From: Verrucomicrobiia bacterium
Lineage (GTDB): Bacteria > Verrucomicrobiota > Verrucomicrobiia > Opitutales > Opitutaceae
DNA length: 42,171 nt
Assembly (NCBI GenBank): GCA_011525695.1
Contig: WYBX01000152.1
Location: forward strand, 1-42,171
Direction of reading: 5' to 3'
Position numbers and translations under genes: made by a program. Below the pieces are notes generated by a model, which was given only the letters and a program-made list of their open reading frames with translations, had not been told where the DNA came from and ran no database searches. Positions 26,050-34,899 of this stretch are shown piece by piece. Each line of letters opens with the position of its first letter. Position 1 is the first letter of the stretch.

Positions 26050-27402
26050 TCACCGGAGGGGATTCTCGAACCAGACCACGCTGAAGAACGAGCGGGCGCT
26101 CCGGGTCCGCGGATCAGAGACATAGTGCTCCTCGACGTTGCCGACGATGTCGAGGTCGCCGTCACCGTCGACGTCGGAGAACAGCAGATGATCCCATTTC
26201 TCGCCGACAAACTGACGGCGGGTGTTGGCGCCATCCGACCACTTGATCACGTTGATGCGCCAGTCCGTGCCTGGCTTGTCTCCAACGTATTCCATCCAGA
26301 ATACCGCGGCTTTGTCCTTCGGCAGGTTGCCGTCATTGTGGATCAAGGCGCCAACGATATCGATGCGGTTGTCGCCATTCAGGTCCGCGAACTTGATGGG
26401 CCGGCCAAGCCACTGGATCAGATCGGGCTTCTGGATAGCGATGCGCTCCCAGGTCACCGGCTCGAGGCTGGTCTTGCGGAAGAGAAAGACGAAATTCTGC
26501 GTCTGCGTGACGAGGTCCGTGAGTCCGTCGCCATCGACGTCGGCGACGCCGACCTGCGGCTTGGCATAGAACTGAGTGGATTTCCAGATGGAGTGGCGGG
26601 GCCAGGGCTTCAACTGGGCGGGTGAGCCGGGGCCGGGGTTCGCGTACCAGTAGAGCTCCTCGTCCCATTCGGAGGTGTCCCAATCGGCGTTGGCGTCGAC
26701 GAGATCGCTGTCTCCGTCCTGATCGATATCGGCGATCACCCAGCCATGGCCGGAAAGTGCGTCTTCGTCGATGAAGTGGATCTTCCATTGGGCGAGGTCG
26801 CGGCGGCGAGATTCGTCGCGGGGAGCCTCCAGCCAGCGAATGCCGGCATATTGCTTGTTAACGGCGTGGCGCCGCCCGCCCACGATGATGTCGAGCGCGC
26901 CATCGTTGTTGATGTCCAGGCATTCAGCGTAGAGATACTGCAGGCCGTCGGTGCCGGGGATGTGGCCGGCATCGCGCCATGCGGTGGGATTCGTGACTTG
27001 ATCCCGGGGAGGTCCCCACCAGATCCGCACGCCGGTTTGAAGCCCACGCGACATGTCGTCGCCGTCGACCACGACGACGTCGACGTTGCCGTCGCCATCG
27101 AGGTCGCCGAGGCACGAATACTCGGGGTGTCCGGTCTTGGCCAGGACGACCTTGGGCCAGGTCTGGCGGACATCGCCGTTCGTGCCGGGATGGAAGATGA
27201 CGGTCTGCAATCCCAGCGATTCGTCGATGACGGAGTAGTCCATCCAACCGTCGCCGTTGACGTCGCGGGCATTGAGCGAATTGGCGACGCGGAAATCGTT
27301 GTCGATTTTGTGCATTGGCCAGGGCTGCCGGATTTCACCGGCCTCCGTGGGCGTCGTTAAGCCGGACAGCAGCAGGAGCAGCAGGAGGGCAATTGAATAC
27401 AT
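26050..27402 (-). CDS. secreted seven-repeat FG-GAP/VCBS beta-propeller protein 1
   Basis: A 450-residue exported protein; the signal peptide MYSIALLLLLLLSGLTTPTE sets the start. Seven Ca2+-binding loops of the D-x-D/N-x-D-G type are spread along it: DVNGDGWMDY, DLDGDGNVDV, DINNDGALDI, DIDQDGDSDL, DVDGDGLTDL, DLNGDNRIDI and DVDGDGDLDI. This predicts a seven-bladed propeller. Between the loops lie invariant-looking blocks shared with the paralog at 40059 (IIVGGRRH, GIRWLEAPR, GNVEEH, VVWFENPL), which suggests a binding or catalytic face. The function is unknown. It follows a sulfatase gene on the same strand by 189 bp, with a LacI-type palindrome between. Confidence 0.85.
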   Translation of the reverse strand: MYSIALLLLLLLSGLTTPTEAGEIRQPWPMHKIDNDFRVANSLNARDVNGDGWMDYSVIDESLGLQTVIFHPGTNGDVRQTWPKVVLAKTGHPEYSCLGDLDGDGNVDVVVVDGDDMSRGLQTGVRIWWGPPRDQVTNPTAWRDAGHIPGTDGLQYLYAECLDINNDGALDIIVGGRRHAVNKQYAGIRWLEAPRDESRRRDLAQWKIHFIDEDALSGHGWVIADIDQDGDSDLVDANADWDTSEWDEELYWYANPGPGSPAQLKPWPRHSIWKSTQFYAKPQVGVADVDGDGLTDLVTQTQNFVFLFRKTSLEPVTWERIAIQKPDLIQWLGRPIKFADLNGDNRIDIVGALIHNDGNLPKDKAAVFWMEYVGDKPGTDWRINVIKWSDGANTRRQFVGEKWDHLLFSDVDGDGDLDIVGNVEEHYVSDPRTRSARSFFSVVWFENPLR

Positions 27403-27540
27403 GATGGCGGGGGATGCCCGAGTCGGGAGTTCCGTTGCCAGGCGTCGGGGACTGGTGGCACCTCCAAGGTGGCGACGGGGAGTTGACTCGGTGAGGAAGG
27501 GATTAGTGAGGACGATGCGCCGGTGGCAACGCGGGCCTGA

Positions 27541-27554
27541 TGCAACGCGTTGCA
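27541..27554. promoter_or_regulatory. LacI-type operator candidate O1 (perfect palindrome)
   Basis: TGCAACGCGTTGCA is a perfect 14-bp palindrome with the central CG typical of LacI-family sites. It lies about 140 bp upstream of FG-GAP protein 1, between that gene and the sulfatase. Confidence 0.6.
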
Positions 27555-27591
27555 GCTTCCGGCGCGAAAACCGAATTCCGAATCGCACCGT

Positions 27592-29169
27592 TCAATTCAA
27601 CCAGGCCGGCACACCGGTCGTGATGAACCTTTCCAACCGGGCCGAGAGTTCGTCTCCCTCCCAGAATCGCTCGCCGGCCGGTGGTGCATCGGTCTTTGGC
27701 AGCCATTTGCGGTGATCCTCGATGATTGCCCGGAAACGGGGATCGGCCGCCAGGTTGGCATGTTCCTGCGGATCGGCCCGGTGATCGTAAAGTTCCTCCG
27801 TGCCGTCGCGGTAGCGAATGTATCGCCAATCGTCGCTGCGCACCGCGTGGTTTCCATACCGCCAGGTGCTTACTGCATAACGGCCGGAGCGGGCGTCGAC
27901 GTCACGGATCAGCGGCAGCAGGCTGGTGCCTTCGAGGTGTGCGGCGGCAGGCAATCCGCTTGCCTCGACGAGCGTGGGATAGATGTCGAGCAGACTCACC
28001 GGGGAGTGATTCCGACCGACTGCCGGGATCCCCGGGATCCGGAAATAGAGCACCGACCGCGTGGCTTCCTCCCAGAGGGTCTGTTTGCGCCAGTTGCGCT
28101 TTTCTCCGAGATGCTGGCCGTGGTCCGACCATAACACGACGATGGTATTGTTTGCATGGCGGCTGTTCTCGAGCGCGGCCATGACCCGGCCGATCTGGGC
28201 ATCGACAAATGAGATGCAGGCAAGGTACGCGTGCACGAGCAGCCGCGGATAATCGGCATCCATCCCGCTGACGGCCGCGTGATCGCCGATGTTTGCGTAG
28301 CCATATGCGATCGCCTTGCCGATCACGGGGATGTCGGCGAATTCATCCGCCGGCACGGATGGGACCTGGATCCTGCTCGCGTCGTAAAGGTCGAAATACT
28401 TCCGGGGCGCGGTATAGGGGGTGTGCGGGCGGACGAAGCCCACCGCGAGGAAGAACGGCTGATCATGCGGCTCGTTGAGTTTCGCAATGGCGTAATCCGC
28501 GACGATTTCATCGGCCATCCTTCCGCCGGGAATATCCTTCGGATCCAGCGGTCCACCGCAAAGGTCGGCGCCCCGCGTCAGGGCGGCGCCCCAGCGATTC
28601 CGGAGCTGGCTTCCTCCCTTCGGGGTCGGGCCATAGAAGACCGATCGCGGCGTGGTGCCGCCGGCGACAGCGATGCCGGGGTGCGCGTCGGTCCAGAAGT
28701 CGGCCATCTTTTCCGGGTAATCGGTGGCGCCGGCATGGAATATCTTGCCGGCAGTCATGGTCACATAGCCATTGCGCTTGAAATGCTCCGGCAGCCACGG
28801 CCGGTCCTTCATCACCTGCCGGTAGGTGTTTTGCATCGGCTGCATGTTATCGTACCAGCCGGTGGTCGACGGGCGAAGTCCGCTCAGCATCGAATTGCGC
28901 GACGCCGTGCACACGGCCTGCGTGCAGTGGGCGTTGGTGAAGAAGACGCCACTCCGCGCCAGCCGATCGAAATTGGGGGTGATTGCCTGCGGATTGCCAC
29001 CCAGTGGACCGATCCAGTCGTTGAGATCGTCGACGGCGATGAACAGGACATTCGGGGAATGGGCCGAAGCTGACGCAGCACCGGTATCCGGCGCCGCCGT
29101 GCGTCCGGAAGAGTCGAGAAAGACGAATGCAATTGAGAGCGCCGAGGCGATGCAGCGAGCCGTATTCAT
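27592..29169 (-). CDS. secreted sulfatase, iduronate-2-sulfatase-like branch, CTASR motif
   Basis: A 525-residue type I sulfatase. The start MNTARCIASALSIAFVFLDS begins a signal peptide. Metal ligands are in NVLFIAVDDLNDWIGPLGGN. The formylglycine motif is VCTASRNSMLSGLRPSTTGW, with Cys87; the Pro of the C-x-P-S-R consensus is Ala, as I recall for many PVC sulfatases related to iduronate-2-sulfatases (about S1_7). VVLWSDHGQHLGEKRNWRKQ carries the later Asp-His ligands. The C-terminal block EELYDHRADPQEHANLA is normal. A LacI-type palindrome lies about 125 bp upstream of the start. The FG-GAP gene follows on the same strand. Confidence 0.88.
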   Translation of the reverse strand: MNTARCIASALSIAFVFLDSSGRTAAPDTGAASASAHSPNVLFIAVDDLNDWIGPLGGNPQAITPNFDRLARSGVFFTNAHCTQAVCTASRNSMLSGLRPSTTGWYDNMQPMQNTYRQVMKDRPWLPEHFKRNGYVTMTAGKIFHAGATDYPEKMADFWTDAHPGIAVAGGTTPRSVFYGPTPKGGSQLRNRWGAALTRGADLCGGPLDPKDIPGGRMADEIVADYAIAKLNEPHDQPFFLAVGFVRPHTPYTAPRKYFDLYDASRIQVPSVPADEFADIPVIGKAIAYGYANIGDHAAVSGMDADYPRLLVHAYLACISFVDAQIGRVMAALENSRHANNTIVVLWSDHGQHLGEKRNWRKQTLWEEATRSVLYFRIPGIPAVGRNHSPVSLLDIYPTLVEASGLPAAAHLEGTSLLPLIRDVDARSGRYAVSTWRYGNHAVRSDDWRYIRYRDGTEELYDHRADPQEHANLAADPRFRAIIEDHRKWLPKTDAPPAGERFWEGDELSARLERFITTGVPAWLN

Positions 29170-29294
29170 CTGTGATGGGGTTGAGGGGAGGCAGGTCAGA
29201 GCCACTCGGAATTCCAGAACCAGGCCACGGTGACAGAGGTGTATTCCGCCGCAATCGATAGATCCTGCCCGGGTCAACCGCCAATGTGCGGGTG

Positions 29295-29308
29295 TGCACT
29301 ACGTTGCA
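29295..29308. promoter_or_regulatory. LacI-type operator candidate O4 (weakest)
   Basis: TGCACTACGTTGCA differs from O1 at three positions in one half-site; the other half (CGTTGCA) is intact. It is upstream of the sulfatase that starts at 29169. Confidence 0.4.
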
Positions 29309-29321
29309 TTGGGTGGATTCA

Positions 29322-29400
29322 TGGAGGGCCGGGCTCCGCCCCGGCCATCTTCGCGTCGATCACTCATCGTTCGGGATGCGGCGCCCCCGCCCGCCGTGCG
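29322..29400 (-). repeat. inverted module A with a module-B-like tail
   Basis: GGCCGGG-CTCCGC-CCCGGCC lies at 29327-29346, preceded by GGATTCATGGAG, the reverse complement of the usual text after module A. GATGCGGCGCCCCCGC at about 29376 is the reverse complement of the usual module-B tail. It separates the LacI gene from the sulfatase promoter region. Confidence 0.75.
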
Positions 29401-29411
29401 CAATGTTCGGC

Positions 29412-30515
29412 CTAGACCGCGAGTTCCTTCATGGCCGGAGCCGGCGTCTCGCACTGCAAGGAAGGTCCGTCCACCCAGGAGCCCTCCACGACTGTGGTCA
29501 GCGGCTGCTCCGGCGTACCCCGCTCCGCGCGGTGAATCTGCGCAATGATCAAATCGACCACGGCGCGCCCGATCAGGTGGTTGTTGTGGTTCACTCCCGC
29601 GAACTGGGTCAGCTCCGGCAGATGGTCGAGGTGCGCAAATGGCAGGCCGCCGGCTGGACCGCGCAGTCCGGCCTCCGCGGCCCACGCCAGCACCTGATCG
29701 GTATGGCAGGCCACGCCATCCGGGCGAAACTCGCGGACGAGGGACAGGAACGATTCCCGGGAATACTCGGGCACCACGCAGGGCGGGATGCGATCGCTGG
29801 CAGGAACCGATTCGGAAAAGAGCAGGAAGCCGGCGACGTAATTGCGATCCGTCATGAGGTCCTCCCGTTGCCGCAGATAGAGCATGATCCGCCGGCAACC
29901 CGCGTCGCGCAGCTTCCGGCAGGCCAGCTGGACGCCATGAAGACTGTCGTAGGTGATCCGATGCAGTTTCGGCTCGAGCAACGAGCGGCCGGTGGTGGCG
30001 GCACTGAATTGATCCCAGCCGAGGGACAGGTGCCGATCCCCGAATCGTGGCGCCACGTAGATGCCATGAATTCCCCGGGCCCGCAGGATTTTCGTCAGTC
30101 GCTGGCCATCTTGCGGCATGCCGTGGGTGGAGATGCATTCGATCTCGTAACCCCGTTCGTGGGCGCGCTCGACCGCACCGCGTTGCAGCTCGGACCATGA
30201 ATGCCACAATTCGTGCCACCGCGCCGCGTCCGGATGATCGGTGATGATCGCAATCATGCCCTGGAATGAAATGGCGCGCTGCGCTCGAATCCGCTCCATC
30301 AGCGTCGAAAGCAGCGGATTGGGGCGATAACCGATTGACTCAGCCGCGGCCCGGACCCGATGGGTCGTCTCCGCGGTGATCCGCGGATCGCCGCGCAGCG
30401 CCCGCGACACGGTCGAGCGTGCCACGCCGGCCCGACGGGCGATTGCCGCCAACGAGGGATCGTCGGTCGGCGCGCCGGACGGGACTGGATCGGGGACTCC
30501 GGAGTGCTGCGGCAT
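29412..30515 (-). CDS. LacI-family transcriptional regulator
   Basis: A 367-residue DNA-binding regulator. The helix-turn-helix is SLAAIARRAGVARSTVSRAL (about residues 21-40), followed by the hinge AESIGYRPNPLLSTLMERIR typical of this family. The rest is a periplasmic-binding-protein-like sensor domain (GIHGIYVAPRFG; HGVQLACRKLRDAGCRRIML; GVNHNNHLIGRAVVDLIIAQ). It should bind a palindrome with central CG and respond to a sugar or sugar derivative. It is divergent from the FAH gene, with operator O2 in the 168-bp gap, which suggests autoregulation plus control of the neighbours. Length and architecture are normal. Confidence 0.9.
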   Translation of the reverse strand: MPQHSGVPDPVPSGAPTDDPSLAAIARRAGVARSTVSRALRGDPRITAETTHRVRAAAESIGYRPNPLLSTLMERIRAQRAISFQGMIAIITDHPDAARWHELWHSWSELQRGAVERAHERGYEIECISTHGMPQDGQRLTKILRARGIHGIYVAPRFGDRHLSLGWDQFSAATTGRSLLEPKLHRITYDSLHGVQLACRKLRDAGCRRIMLYLRQREDLMTDRNYVAGFLLFSESVPASDRIPPCVVPEYSRESFLSLVREFRPDGVACHTDQVLAWAAEAGLRGPAGGLPFAHLDHLPELTQFAGVNHNNHLIGRAVVDLIIAQIHRAERGTPEQPLTTVVEGSWVDGPSLQCETPAPAMKELAV

Positions 30516-30593
30516 GGGGAGGGAAAGCGGCGCGAATTAGCTTCGCCCGGACGGTGAAGTCAACCGCTGTTGCCGCCGTCGTGTCGGGACTTG

Positions 30594-30607
30594 TGGAACG
30601 GGTTGCA
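30594..30607. promoter_or_regulatory. LacI-type operator candidate O2 (divergent promoter region)
   Basis: TGGAACGGGTTGCA has two differences from O1. It lies midway between the LacI gene and the FAH gene. Its reverse complement (TGCAACCCGTTCCA) closely matches O5 (TGCAACGGGTTCCA), sharing the unusual CCA end. Confidence 0.6.
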
Positions 30608-30683
30608 CGACGCGTTTCTCGCCACCTTCGGGCCTGCGCTGCCACACACTCCCCCGGCTCCGCGAGCCGTCCCCTAACCGCCC

Positions 30684-31475
30684 ATGATCTTCGCCCGTCT
30701 GCAGCCTCCCGACGGAAGTGCGCCCATTGCCGGGGTCCTGGAGCATGATCAATTGCGGGAGACTGCGAGCGCGCCCTGGGAACAGCTGAAGTTCACCGGG
30801 AGAGCATTCGACATCGCCGGGTGGGACTACCTGTGTCCGTTGATTCCGGCCCAGGTGATTGGCGTGGGAAAGAACTTCGCCCTGAATCCCGCCTCGCTGG
30901 GTGCCGGGCCGCCGGACCTTCCCATCCTCTTTCACAAGCCTTCCCGCTGCGTGATCGCACCCAACGCCCAGGTCAGCCTCCCGCCGGGGATTGGGCGGAT
31001 CAAATTCGAGGCTGAACTCGCCGCCGTCATCGGCCGGCGCGCCCGTGCCGTGAGCGAAGCCGCGGCCCTGGAATATGTCTGTGGCTATACGATCGCGAAC
31101 GACTACGCCGCCCTGGAGCTGTTTCACCCGGACGGTCATTGGACGCTGGGCAAATCGTGCGACACGTTTTGCCCGATGGGCCCGGTCATCGCGACCGGCC
31201 TGGATCTCTCCTCGATCCGGGTGCGTTCATTTCTCAACGGACGCCTGCAGCAGGACAGTTCGCTGGATCTGATGATCAGCCCGCTGCCCCGGCTCATCGC
31301 GCTGATTTCGCGTTACTGCACGCTCGAGCCCGGTGATGTCATCCTGACCGGCACGCCGCGCGGCGCCGCATTTGCGGGGCACGGCGATGTGGTGGAATGC
31401 GTCATCGACGGGATTGGCTCGCTGCGAAATCCGGTGCGCGATCCGTCCCGCAATGGCGGGCAAACCAGTGAATAA
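30684..31475 (+). CDS. fumarylacetoacetate hydrolase (FAH) family enzyme
   Basis: A 263-residue cytoplasmic Mg2+/Mn2+-dependent C-C hydrolase. Acidic metal ligands are in IKFEAELAAVIGRRA (Glu109, Glu111), with YTIANDYAALE supplying the Asp. WTLGKSCDTFCPMGPVI and LEPGDVILTGTPRGAA are the family signatures. Members cleave 2,4-diketo acids, including 2,4-diketo-3-deoxy-L-fuconate to pyruvate and L-lactate; others act on homoprotocatechuate products. With the fuconolactonase-like operon at 2354-5147, the fucose-type reaction is the favoured guess. It is controlled from the divergent LacI promoter region and precedes the TonB receptor gene by 154 bp. Confidence 0.87.
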   Translation: MIFARLQPPDGSAPIAGVLEHDQLRETASAPWEQLKFTGRAFDIAGWDYLCPLIPAQVIGVGKNFALNPASLGAGPPDLPILFHKPSRCVIAPNAQVSLPPGIGRIKFEAELAAVIGRRARAVSEAAALEYVCGYTIANDYAALELFHPDGHWTLGKSCDTFCPMGPVIATGLDLSSIRVRSFLNGRLQQDSSLDLMISPLPRLIALISRYCTLEPGDVILTGTPRGAAFAGHGDVVECVIDGIGSLRNPVRDPSRNGGQTSE

Positions 31476-31500
31476 TCTGTCGCCAATTTCCCACCCTGTG

Positions 31501-31514
31501 CGCAACGCATTGCA
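31501..31514. promoter_or_regulatory. LacI-type operator candidate O3, upstream of TonB receptor
   Basis: CGCAACGCATTGCA has two differences from O1 and keeps the central AACGC-TTGC core. It lies 115 bp before the receptor start and 26 bp after the FAH stop codon. Confidence 0.5.
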
Positions 31515-31629
31515 CTACGACGCGCTTGAGGCACCGACGCCGACCATCACCCTGCCACCGCTCGCGCCCGCCTCGAGCCGGACCGCTCCCGCGGAGCGGA
31601 GTCCAAGACCACCAACCCCATCTGTGCGC

Positions 31630-34605
31630 ATGAAGACGCCGATTCATCACCCCGGTATCGTGTTCTCATCGTTCCTCCTCCTTGCCTGCATGCCCGGTCT
31701 CTCCACCGTGGTCCGTGCGGCGGAGTCGGGCATAATCGCCGGCGAAGTCTTCGATGCCGAGACCAAGCAGTCACTCGCTGGCGCGCGTGTTTCCATCGGC
31801 GACGGAGCGTTGGAAACGTCGACCGACACCGACGGCCGGTTCCGGCTGACCAACGTGCCCACGGGCCAGCAACTCATCCGCGTCAACTACCTTGGTGCGG
31901 ACAAGCACCAGGAGCCGGTGATGGTCGGGCCCGGCGAGGCGCGGCCGATTTCCATCGCGCTGCAGGTGACGGTCGTGAAGCTCGCACCGTTCGTCGTGAG
32001 CTCGTTCGCCGGCCCGCAGATTCACGCGTTGAACGAGCAGCGGCGGAACGACCGGCTGACCAACATCGTTTCGGCGGACTCGCTCGGCAACATGCCCGAC
32101 ATCGACATGCGCAGTGCGCTGAACCGGATGCCGGGGGTTAATGTCACTGGTGAAAAGGGCGAAATCTCCATCCGGGGTGCCGAGGGGAAGCTGAACGCAT
32201 TGGTGATGGATGGCGCCTCGATCGTCCAGGCGCCCTCCCAGCTGGCCGGGCTCGGCGATTCCGGCGCCACGCGCGCCTTCGACATGCAGCTCATCCCGGC
32301 CGAAACCGCGCAGAGCATCGAGCTGATCAAGACCCTGACTCCGGACCTCGACGCCACCGCGGTCGGCGGCATCGTGAACATCCGGACCGGCAGCGCATTC
32401 AACTCCCGGCAGCGCACGCTGAGTGTGACCCCCACGTACCTGTGGTGGGACTTCGGCGGCAGCGGCGAGCAGGTCCAGATCTTCTTCCGCGACGTGCTCA
32501 ACCAGAGTCGCACCTGGGGCATCGTCGTCAATGCGACCTACCGGCGTTACGATCGCGTCTATGGGGAAACCCAGGGGCGTTACGAGAACGAGGCGGACGC
32601 GATCGATCCGGCAGCGGTCCCGATTCTCAGATTGAGCGGCCCCGAGCGCAAAGAGGAGGACGTGGTGGGGTTCACGTTCAATGGTTCACTCGACTGGAAG
32701 GCATCCGAAACGACGCGGATCAGCCTGAAGCCGTATTACAACTGGCGGGTGAAGGACGAGAGCACCAAGCGGGCGGCGATCCAACTCGACAACATAACCC
32801 TGACGTCACCCGACGGCTCGAGCGCAAGTGGACGCGGGGCACGCGTGCAGAAGGTAGACCGGTTCCGCCCGGATCGGGAATTCGATCAGTTGAAGATGAC
32901 GCTCAGTTCCGAGACCGACTTGCCCGACGGGAAGCTGGAGGCGCTGGTGTCCATGGCCCGCTCGGATTTCTCTGCGACGCAGTACCAGTCCACCTTCCGA
33001 TATCCCGTTGCGAACCCGTTCCGCCGAAACCTCGATTGGACGTTCCAGCGTTCCGATCCGTACTTCCCGGTCTTCGACATCCGCACGCAGGGAGTGGCCG
33101 GGGTCCCGAACGGCACGGACGTGTTCTCGGACCACGCCCGCTATGAGTGGCCCGTTTTCGACATGGCGGAGTACGACAATACTGCAGGCAGCATCGAGGC
33201 GAAGGTGGATTGGACCCGGCAGTGGGCATTTGACCGGCCCGTGAGCACGAAGGTCGGCGCGAAGTGGTTCCGCAACACCCGGGAGAACTGGAATCCCAGC
33301 ATCAGATACGGGGGTGCAACCGGCGGGCTCATCTCGGTGCCGGCGGGTACCGTGGGCTTCACGCCTTTCAGCATCTTCGACGGACGGTTCCAATATATTG
33401 GTGACGTGCAGAACACGGAGGACTTCGTGAAATACTTTCACGAGAATCCGCAGCAGTTCTCGTTCGATCCGGAATCGGAGCTCGACCGTTCCGCCAATAA
33501 TTTCGACGACACCGAGGAAAACACCTATGCGGCCTACGCCATGGCCACGGTGGACCTGACCTCGACGTTGCGCCTGCTCGGTGGCGTCCGGGTGGAGAAG
33601 TTCAAGGGGGAATACGGCTGGACGCCCAGCCGGGTCCCGGCCGAGATTCGCGGGAGCTTCGCCGTGCGCGACATCTACCGGGGCACGTCGTACACCGATT
33701 ATTTCCCGAGTGCTTCGATCGTTTACCGGCCCGACGAGCGAAAAGTGATCCGGCTCGGCTACTCGACCTCGATTGCCCGGCCCGACTACATCGACGTGAT
33801 ACCGCGCGACAACCGCCTCCTCGAGAACTTCATTGATCCGGACTCCCTGGCTGCGGGCGACTGGGAGGTGGGTAACCCGGACCTGAAGGCGGCGCGGTCG
33901 GACAATCTCGATCTTTCCGCCGAGTGGTACTACGGCGACGGCAATTACATTTCGGCTTCGGTCTTTCGGAAGACGATCGACGACTTCATTTTCTCCGCGA
34001 GCCATCCGACGAACATCGAGGCCGTCGACCGTTTTGGCGATCCGGTGGTCAGCGGCGGCCAGCCACAGTACGTCACCATTTCGCGGCCGGAAAACGGCGG
34101 CAAGCGTGAGCTGAAGGGGTATGAGCTTTCCTGGCAGCACCGGTTCAGCCGGCTGCCATCCCCGCTGGACGGCCTCGGCACGGTCGTGAATTACAGCAAC
34201 ATCCGCGGGCAGCAGGATCGGCAGCTTTATACGGACCGTGAAAACCCGTTCACCATCACGGGATTCGCGCGCGATCCGCGGACGCAGGATCAGCCGCGGC
34301 AGATTTTGAGCAGCCAGTTGTACTGGGAGAAATACGGGTTCCAGATTCGCGGCAGTTACACCTGGACCGATCGGCAGGTCTCCAACTTCGATGATGCGGG
34401 ACTGAGCGATCGGATAAGGGCGCCGCTGCGGTTCCTCGATGCCTCCTTGGCATACACGTTTCGGAATGGCTGGAAGGCATTCGTGACCGTCCGCAATTTG
34501 ACCGAGGAGTACGAGGACTACCGGTATTACGAACGGCCGGAATTCATGCGGGTATATAATGAGGATGGTCGTTCATGGACCTCGGGTCTGCGGATGACCT
34601 TTTGA
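31630..34605 (+). CDS. TonB-dependent receptor with carboxypeptidase-like N-domain (intact)
   Basis: A 991-residue outer-membrane receptor. The start is MKTPIHHPGIVFSSFLLLAC, a signal peptide. Residues about 33-115 are a CarboxypepD_reg-like beta domain (GEVFDAETKQSLAGARVSIG; RFRLTNVPTGQQLIRVNYLG). The plug follows (MRSALNRMPGVNVTGEKGEI; LDATAVGGIVNIRTGSAF). A 22-strand barrel ends at the expected C-terminal Phe (SWTSGLRMTF). This layout is common for receptors that import oligosaccharides together with polysaccharide-use genes. No SusD-like partner is adjacent. Operator O3 upstream suggests that the LacI regulator controls it. The open frame continues upstream into the FAH gene, but only this ATG yields a signal peptide. 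Confidence 0.9.
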   Translation: MKTPIHHPGIVFSSFLLLACMPGLSTVVRAAESGIIAGEVFDAETKQSLAGARVSIGDGALETSTDTDGRFRLTNVPTGQQLIRVNYLGADKHQEPVMVGPGEARPISIALQVTVVKLAPFVVSSFAGPQIHALNEQRRNDRLTNIVSADSLGNMPDIDMRSALNRMPGVNVTGEKGEISIRGAEGKLNALVMDGASIVQAPSQLAGLGDSGATRAFDMQLIPAETAQSIELIKTLTPDLDATAVGGIVNIRTGSAFNSRQRTLSVTPTYLWWDFGGSGEQVQIFFRDVLNQSRTWGIVVNATYRRYDRVYGETQGRYENEADAIDPAAVPILRLSGPERKEEDVVGFTFNGSLDWKASETTRISLKPYYNWRVKDESTKRAAIQLDNITLTSPDGSSASGRGARVQKVDRFRPDREFDQLKMTLSSETDLPDGKLEALVSMARSDFSATQYQSTFRYPVANPFRRNLDWTFQRSDPYFPVFDIRTQGVAGVPNGTDVFSDHARYEWPVFDMAEYDNTAGSIEAKVDWTRQWAFDRPVSTKVGAKWFRNTRENWNPSIRYGGATGGLISVPAGTVGFTPFSIFDGRFQYIGDVQNTEDFVKYFHENPQQFSFDPESELDRSANNFDDTEENTYAAYAMATVDLTSTLRLLGGVRVEKFKGEYGWTPSRVPAEIRGSFAVRDIYRGTSYTDYFPSASIVYRPDERKVIRLGYSTSIARPDYIDVIPRDNRLLENFIDPDSLAAGDWEVGNPDLKAARSDNLDLSAEWYYGDGNYISASVFRKTIDDFIFSASHPTNIEAVDRFGDPVVSGGQPQYVTISRPENGGKRELKGYELSWQHRFSRLPSPLDGLGTVVNYSNIRGQQDRQLYTDRENPFTITGFARDPRTQDQPRQILSSQLYWEKYGFQIRGSYTWTDRQVSNFDDAGLSDRIRAPLRFLDASLAYTFRNGWKAFVTVRNLTEEYEDYRYYERPEFMRVYNEDGRSWTSGLRMTF

Positions 34606-34899
34606 AGAGAACGTCGCAATCATGCAGCCGTAGGGGCGCAGCCTTGCCTGCGCCCTCAGAACGGATCGATTCCCCGGGGTGGGCGCAGGCAAGACTGCGC
34701 CCCTACGAATCCGGGGACGGGCGACTCCCTCGGCAGGCTCGGGACCCTGAGCCCGCCGCAGGGCCCGTCGAGCCGGCTCCGCGTCGTCTGCAACCGAATG
34801 AGGAGAACCGACTGCAGAGCCTGAGCCACAATTATCAGCCATCCGCACACGGCGGCGTTGACGCCACTACGGAACGCAGCGCTATCCTGAAATGACCCC
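34606..34899. repeat. intergenic module-C pair and module-B remnant
   Basis: Two module-C hairpins face each other: GGGGCGCAG...CTGCGCCC at 34633-34655 and GGGCGCAG...CTGCGCCCC at 34681-34703. Their outer arms form a perfect 13-bp inverted repeat (CGTAGGGGCGCAG at 34629 and its complement at 34695). A GC-rich segment at 34735-34780 resembles one at 37957-37990. CTCCGCGTCGTCTGCAACCG (about 34778) is a module-B right half. No gene was seen. Confidence 0.75.
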
